This document shows positions 5,794-8,375 of a stretch of DNA of 8,375 nucleotides, one piece after another. Location: positions 1 to 8,375 of the forward strand of contig DASXTB010000418.1 in NCBI GenBank assembly GCA_036505615.1, in the 5' to 3' direction. A model generated the notes under the pieces. The model saw only the letters and a program-made list of their open reading frames with translations, was not told where the DNA came from and did not search any database. Every line of letters starts with the position of its first letter. The stretch's first letter is position 1. Made by a program: the position numbers and the translations under genes. This DNA is from DASXTB01 sp036505615 (GTDB taxonomy: Bacteria > Acidobacteriota > UBA6911 > JACQSX01).

Positions 5794-7575
5794 TCACTCA
5801 AAAACCGTCTTCCACCCCCGACGAGCCAGGTCCCGGTAGATAACCGCGGCAGCGCACGCCCCGATCAGCAGAAAGAGCACTCCCCACCTCCATTCCTTCA
5901 GGATGATTTTCCCGATTCCAAACAGCGACATGTAAATGAGCAGGCACCCTAAAAGCCAGTCCAGAACGTTGTTGAATCCGTCTTCTGCAGGCTTCACGTC
6001 CGTCGCCCGGGCGGCGATCGGCCCCCACAACATCGCACTTGGCCGAACGCGCCGATAAAAAGACAGCAGCTTCTCCTCTGGTTCAGGCGGCGTCAGCAGC
6101 GTCGTGGCCAGCCAAACGGATGTGGTGATCGCGACGGTGACCAGCATGATTTTGGCAAAACCGATGGGATCGTCGCTGTCCAGGCCGTAATACCTCTGCA
6201 GCAGAATAGAAACAACAAAGGCGGAAATCATCGAGGAAATTTCCGACCAGGCGTTGATTCTCCACCAGAACCAGCGCAGGATCAGGACCGCTCCGGTTCC
6301 TGCGCCCGTCACGAGAAGCAGCTTCCACGCTCCCGCAATACTCTCCATGTAAAAAGTCACCACCGCCGACACGGCCATCAGAAAGAGCGTCGCCACCCGG
6401 GATGCGAACACATAGTGCCTCTCGCTTCCGTCCTTCTTAATAAAACGGCGGTAAAAGTCGTTGAGGATGTAAGAAGCGCCCCAATTCAGTTGCGTGGCCA
6501 CGGTAGACATGTACGCAGCCGCAAACGCCGCGATCATCAGGCCGCGCAGGCTGGCGGGAAGGTAATCAATCATCACCCGAATGTAACCCGTCTCTGGGTC
6601 CTTCAGATTGGGATAAAGCACCAGCGATGCCAGCGCCACCAAAATCCAGGGCCATGGCCGCACAGCATAGTGGGCGATGTTGAACCACAGCGTCGCCAGC
6701 AACGAGTGGCGCTCGTCCTTGGCGCAAAAGATCCGCTGCGCGATGAAACCTCCGCCACCCGGCTCTGCTCCGGGATACCAGGTCGCCCACCAGGTCAAGC
6801 TGATATAGACCAGAAACGTCATCAGCGGCATCCATGCCGAATGCAGGTCCGGAACAAACGAAAGCACCGATCCGCTCCCGCCCGCGGCGACGTGCCTGGC
6901 GGCGTCCACAGCCGCTAACTTCTCCTTGAGCGCGTTAATTCCGCCCAAAGCGGCTACGGCGATTACGGCAAGCACAATGACCATTCCCATCTTGATGAAA
7001 AATTGTACGAAGTCAGTCACCAGTACCCCCCACAGACCGGAAAGCGTGGTGATAAACGCCGTCACTATCAAAACCGCCATGCAGATCATCAGCGCCCAAA
7101 ACTTGGTGATGCCCAGAGCCAGCATCAGGATTTTAACGATGGCAAGGTTGACCCACGCCAGGATGATGCAGTTAATAGGAATTCCCAGGTAAAGGGCGCG
7201 AAATCCCCGCAAAAACGCGGCCGCGTTTCCCGAATAGCGGATCTCGGCAAATTCCACATCGGTGACGACGCCGGAACGGCGCCACAGTCGGGCGTAGACA
7301 AAGACGGTCAACATTCCACTGGCCACCATGTTCCACCAGAGCCAGTTTCCCGCTATCCCGCCCTTGGCGACCAGGCCGGTAACGGCCAGAGGCGTATCGG
7401 CGGCAAAGGTCGTGGCAACCATGGAAGTTCCAGCCAGCCACCAGGAGACGTCGCGGCCCCCGAGGAAGAATTCGCCGGTATTCTTCGCCGCACGCGCTCG
7501 ATAATACAGACCGATGGCGAGATTGATCAGGAAGTATGCCGCGACGACACTCCAGTCCACCCAGCTTAATTTCAT
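5794..7575 (-). CDS. Sodium:solute symporter (SSS family, SLC5-like)
   Basis: A 593-residue polytopic membrane protein of the sodium:solute symporter family (LeuT-fold, TC 2.A.21), within the family's usual length. Seen: first membrane segment at about 8-25 followed by the family motif FFLGGRD (36-42); a membrane helix starting SWWLAGTSMVAT (44-55); a LWGVLVTDFVQFFIK block typical of the middle of the family; the loop WYPGAEPGGGGFIAQRIF; and a helix containing AAYMSTVATQLNWGASYILNDFYRRF. In that helix Ser357-Thr358 occupy the position of the conserved Na2-site hydroxyl residues. Further hydrophobic helices run to the C-terminus, which ends in a basic cytoplasmic-looking tail. It should import a small solute with Na+ across the cytoplasmic membrane; the substrate cannot be told from sequence, as sugars, amino acids and organic acids all occur in the family. 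The ATG start is preceded by ACGGAG with 6-nt spacing. No catabolic partner gene is adjacent. It converges on smc and diverges from the secreted-protein gene at 7981. Confidence 0.95.
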   Translation of the reverse strand: MKLSWVDWSVVAAYFLINLAIGLYYRARAAKNTGEFFLGGRDVSWWLAGTSMVATTFAADTPLAVTGLVAKGGIAGNWLWWNMVASGMLTVFVYARLWRRSGVVTDVEFAEIRYSGNAAAFLRGFRALYLGIPINCIILAWVNLAIVKILMLALGITKFWALMICMAVLIVTAFITTLSGLWGVLVTDFVQFFIKMGMVIVLAVIAVAALGGINALKEKLAAVDAARHVAAGGSGSVLSFVPDLHSAWMPLMTFLVYISLTWWATWYPGAEPGGGGFIAQRIFCAKDERHSLLATLWFNIAHYAVRPWPWILVALASLVLYPNLKDPETGYIRVMIDYLPASLRGLMIAAFAAAYMSTVATQLNWGASYILNDFYRRFIKKDGSERHYVFASRVATLFLMAVSAVVTFYMESIAGAWKLLLVTGAGTGAVLILRWFWWRINAWSEISSMISAFVVSILLQRYYGLDSDDPIGFAKIMLVTVAITTSVWLATTLLTPPEPEEKLLSFYRRVRPSAMLWGPIAARATDVKPAEDGFNNVLDWLLGCLLIYMSLFGIGKIILKEWRWGVLFLLIGACAAAVIYRDLARRGWKTVFE

Positions 7576-7581
7576 AGAATT

Positions 7582-7587
7582 CTCCGT
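7582..7587 (-). promoter_or_regulatory. Ribosome binding site of the symporter, within small dyads
   Basis: On the minus strand ACGGAG lies 6 nt before the ATG at 7575. It is flanked by two short palindromes: AGAATTCT (7576-7583) and GTAGA-T-TCTAC (7586-7596). Both overlap the Shine-Dalgarno site, so folding or a bound protein could affect translation; this is only a possibility. Confidence 0.55.
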
Positions 7588-7618
7588 AGATTCTACATTT
7601 CAGTGATACATCCGGACA

Positions 7619-7740
7619 GAGCCCGTCCCGCTGTGCGGAACGGGCGTCAGCCTCTGGCCCAGGGCGCAGCGCAAAGCGCGGAACCCTGGGTCTCGAGGAA
7701 CGCTAAAGGGACGAGCCCGCCCGGATGGGGCGGGCGACAG
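7619..7740. repeat. Cluster of three G+C-rich hairpins upstream of the symporter
   Basis: Two related hairpin units flank a third. Unit one (7619-7650) begins GAGCCCG and ends CGGGCGTCAG; its stem is GCCCGT/ACGGGC plus CCGC/GCGG with a TGT loop. Unit two (7713-7740) begins GAGCCCG and ends CGGGCGACAG; its stem is a perfect GCCCGCCC/GGGCGGGC with a 5-nt loop. Between them is CCCAGGG (7658-7664) pairing with CCCTGGG (7684-7690) around an inner GCGC-AAA-GCGC. The units are direct repeats in the same orientation. This resembles REP-type extragenic palindromes; the sequence family differs from that at 5347-5737. Confidence 0.7.
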
Positions 7741-7980
7741 CAAAGTGTGCAAACTCCGCCAGGCGGTCCGGCGCACCAAGGAGATGTATATGTTTCTGGA
7801 GTGAGGTGAAGCCCAGTTGGTAAAAGCCGTTCACTACTCTAGTCTTTAATAGTTTTGGAAAGTCTTTGCAACTTTGTTTTATGAAAGTCATCTTTTTGCA
7901 ACATCGAACAGTTGCGAAGCACGTGAAAGCAAGGAATGGGAAGTGTTCTCCACTTCTTCTGATCCGCTGATGGCGCTAGC
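7741..7980. other. Non-coding stretch before the secreted-protein gene
   Basis: No convincing gene is present. The first part is G+C-rich and includes the dyad CCGCC-A-GGCGG (7756-7766). An AAGGAG (7778-7783) precedes a six-codon frame ending at 7804, too short to call. From about 7840 to 7905 the sequence is clearly A+T-rich, as expected for a promoter zone. TTTGCAAC occurs at 7865-7872 and 7895-7902, the second facing GTTGCGAA (7911-7918). A small hairpin GAAGTG-TTCTC-CACTTC lies at 7940-7956, 24 nt before the ATG at 7981. Confidence 0.55.
7855..7882 (+). promoter_or_regulatory. Tentative promoter of the secreted-protein gene
   Basis: TTGGAA (7855-7860) and TTTTAT (7877-7882), 16 nt apart, are the best -35/-10-like pair I can find in the A+T-rich zone upstream of 7981. 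The matches to the consensus are only partial (4 of 6 and 3 of 6), so this is a weak call resting mainly on base composition and position. Confidence 0.2.
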
Positions 7981-8375
7981 ATGAAAAAAACAGTCTTTCA
8001 ACTTTTGCTTATCACCCTGACTATGGCCTCCGCGCATGCACAAGAAATCAGGCCAGTCAATGGGGATGCCTTTTCTTCTCAGGCAGTTGTACTCAGCTTT
8101 AGCGATCAATTAGAGGGAGCGGAGATAGGCGATCTCTTCTCTAAGTGGGGGGTAAGCTTTAAAGGAGCTGGCACGGCCGTTCCTAGGATCAGGATCAGGA
8201 AAATCCAGGATCCAATTCTTCCTGAGCCTATACCGAGTCCCACTCCTGTGCTCCGAAACGAGGCAACTGTCAGCTTGTCTGGGAGTCTCCCTTTGATTGT
8301 AGATTTCAAAACCTCTGTTCGGCGTGTCGGCTTCGGACTCGCTAACGGAGACTCCTCGACTAAGGCTACTCTTAG
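7981..8375 (+). CDS. Secreted protein with Sec signal peptide, C-terminus beyond window
   Basis: The frame is open from ATG 7981 to the end of the window (131 codons, no stop). The N-terminus is a textbook Sec signal peptide: MKK, a hydrophobic core to about residue 16, then SAHA followed by Gln, giving likely cleavage after Ala20. The mature part contains LSFSDQLEGAEIGDLFSKWGVSFKGAG, resembling the start of secreted beta-sandwich domains of the type FEGLPDGTPVG...GVTF. Later comes VRRVGFGLANGDSSTKATL, resembling their VGFxxGNG...ATL strand. Between them is a short Arg/Ile-Lys stretch from a tandem AGGATC repeat and a Pro-rich segment (about residues 78-88). An in-frame stop at 7960 leaves 7981 as the only ATG start nearby, but no strong Shine-Dalgarno site precedes it. 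Base composition looks more A+T-rich than smc. The function is unknown; whether a C-terminal anchor or sorting signal exists cannot be seen. Confidence 0.75.
   Translation, partial: MKKTVFQLLLITLTMASAHAQEIRPVNGDAFSSQAVVLSFSDQLEGAEIGDLFSKWGVSFKGAGTAVPRIRIRKIQDPILPEPIPSPTPVLRNEATVSLSGSLPLIVDFKTSVRRVGFGLANGDSSTKATL

Noticed and set aside
6415..6918. Plus-strand open frames opposite the symporter, including 7003-7569
   Set aside because: They are antisense to a clear membrane transporter; the translations are low in hydrophobic order and match no family I know.
7784..7804. Six-codon frame after AAGGAG (7778-7783), a possible leader peptide
   Set aside because: The ribosome site is good but the frame is tiny, has no attenuator-like codon run, and ends about 175 nt before the next gene.
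7806..7830. tRNA-like D-arm words (GCCCAGTTGGTAAAAGC)
   Set aside because: No acceptor stem, anticodon stem or T-loop follows, so it is not a tRNA.
7603..7891. Short open frames on both strands (7603-7809 plus, 7703-7891 minus) across the hairpin cluster
   Set aside because: They run through G+C-rich palindromes, overlap each other, and lack convincing ribosome sites and domains. A repeat-borne origin explains them better, though the minus-strand one might recur in other genomes because the repeat does.

Overview
The window is bacterial chromosomal DNA of moderately high G+C with dense coding and ordinary Shine-Dalgarno sites. The one gene with strong phylogenetic flavour is a full-length condensin, smc. 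Its N-terminal ATPase block (GPNGCGKSN, then KSLR..KMEDVIFNGT and YAVIEQGRI) resembles SMC proteins I associate with Acidobacteriota. That assignment is a judgement from memory, not a database result, and is moderate to low in confidence.

Layout. Positions 1-1444 carry two plus-strand genes: a PIN-fold protein, possibly cut by the window edge, and a membrane-anchored alpha/beta-hydrolase-fold protein. Both look catalytically eroded: the PIN protein lacks two of four acidic positions, and the hydrolase has Thr for the nucleophile Ser and no C-terminal His. A strong hairpin (445-486) lies between them. Smc follows on the same strand (1504-5088) after a 59-nt gap, so the three could be co-transcribed. 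A sodium:solute symporter lies on the minus strand (5794-7575) and converges on smc. A divergent plus-strand gene begins at 7981, encodes a secreted protein with a clear Sec signal peptide, and runs off the end of the window.

The most unusual part is the 705-nt gap between smc and the symporter. It holds two adjacent long inverted repeats. The first (5097-5272) is built from TCAGC-type words. The second (5347-5737) is nested: imperfect 40-nt outer arms enclose a mirror-symmetric series of short palindromes, A-B-A / A'-B'-A', with nearly identical spacing on both sides. The four A palindromes differ from one another at a single loop base. This looks like a REP/REPIN- or MITE-type element. A second, unrelated palindrome cluster (7619-7740), also A-B-A in layout, lies upstream of the symporter.

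Functionally, smc is a housekeeping chromosome-compaction gene, the symporter is a sodium-coupled uptake system of unknown substrate, and the terminal gene is an exported protein. Nothing ties them into one pathway. I saw no CRISPR array, rRNA, tRNA, intact transposase or phage gene.
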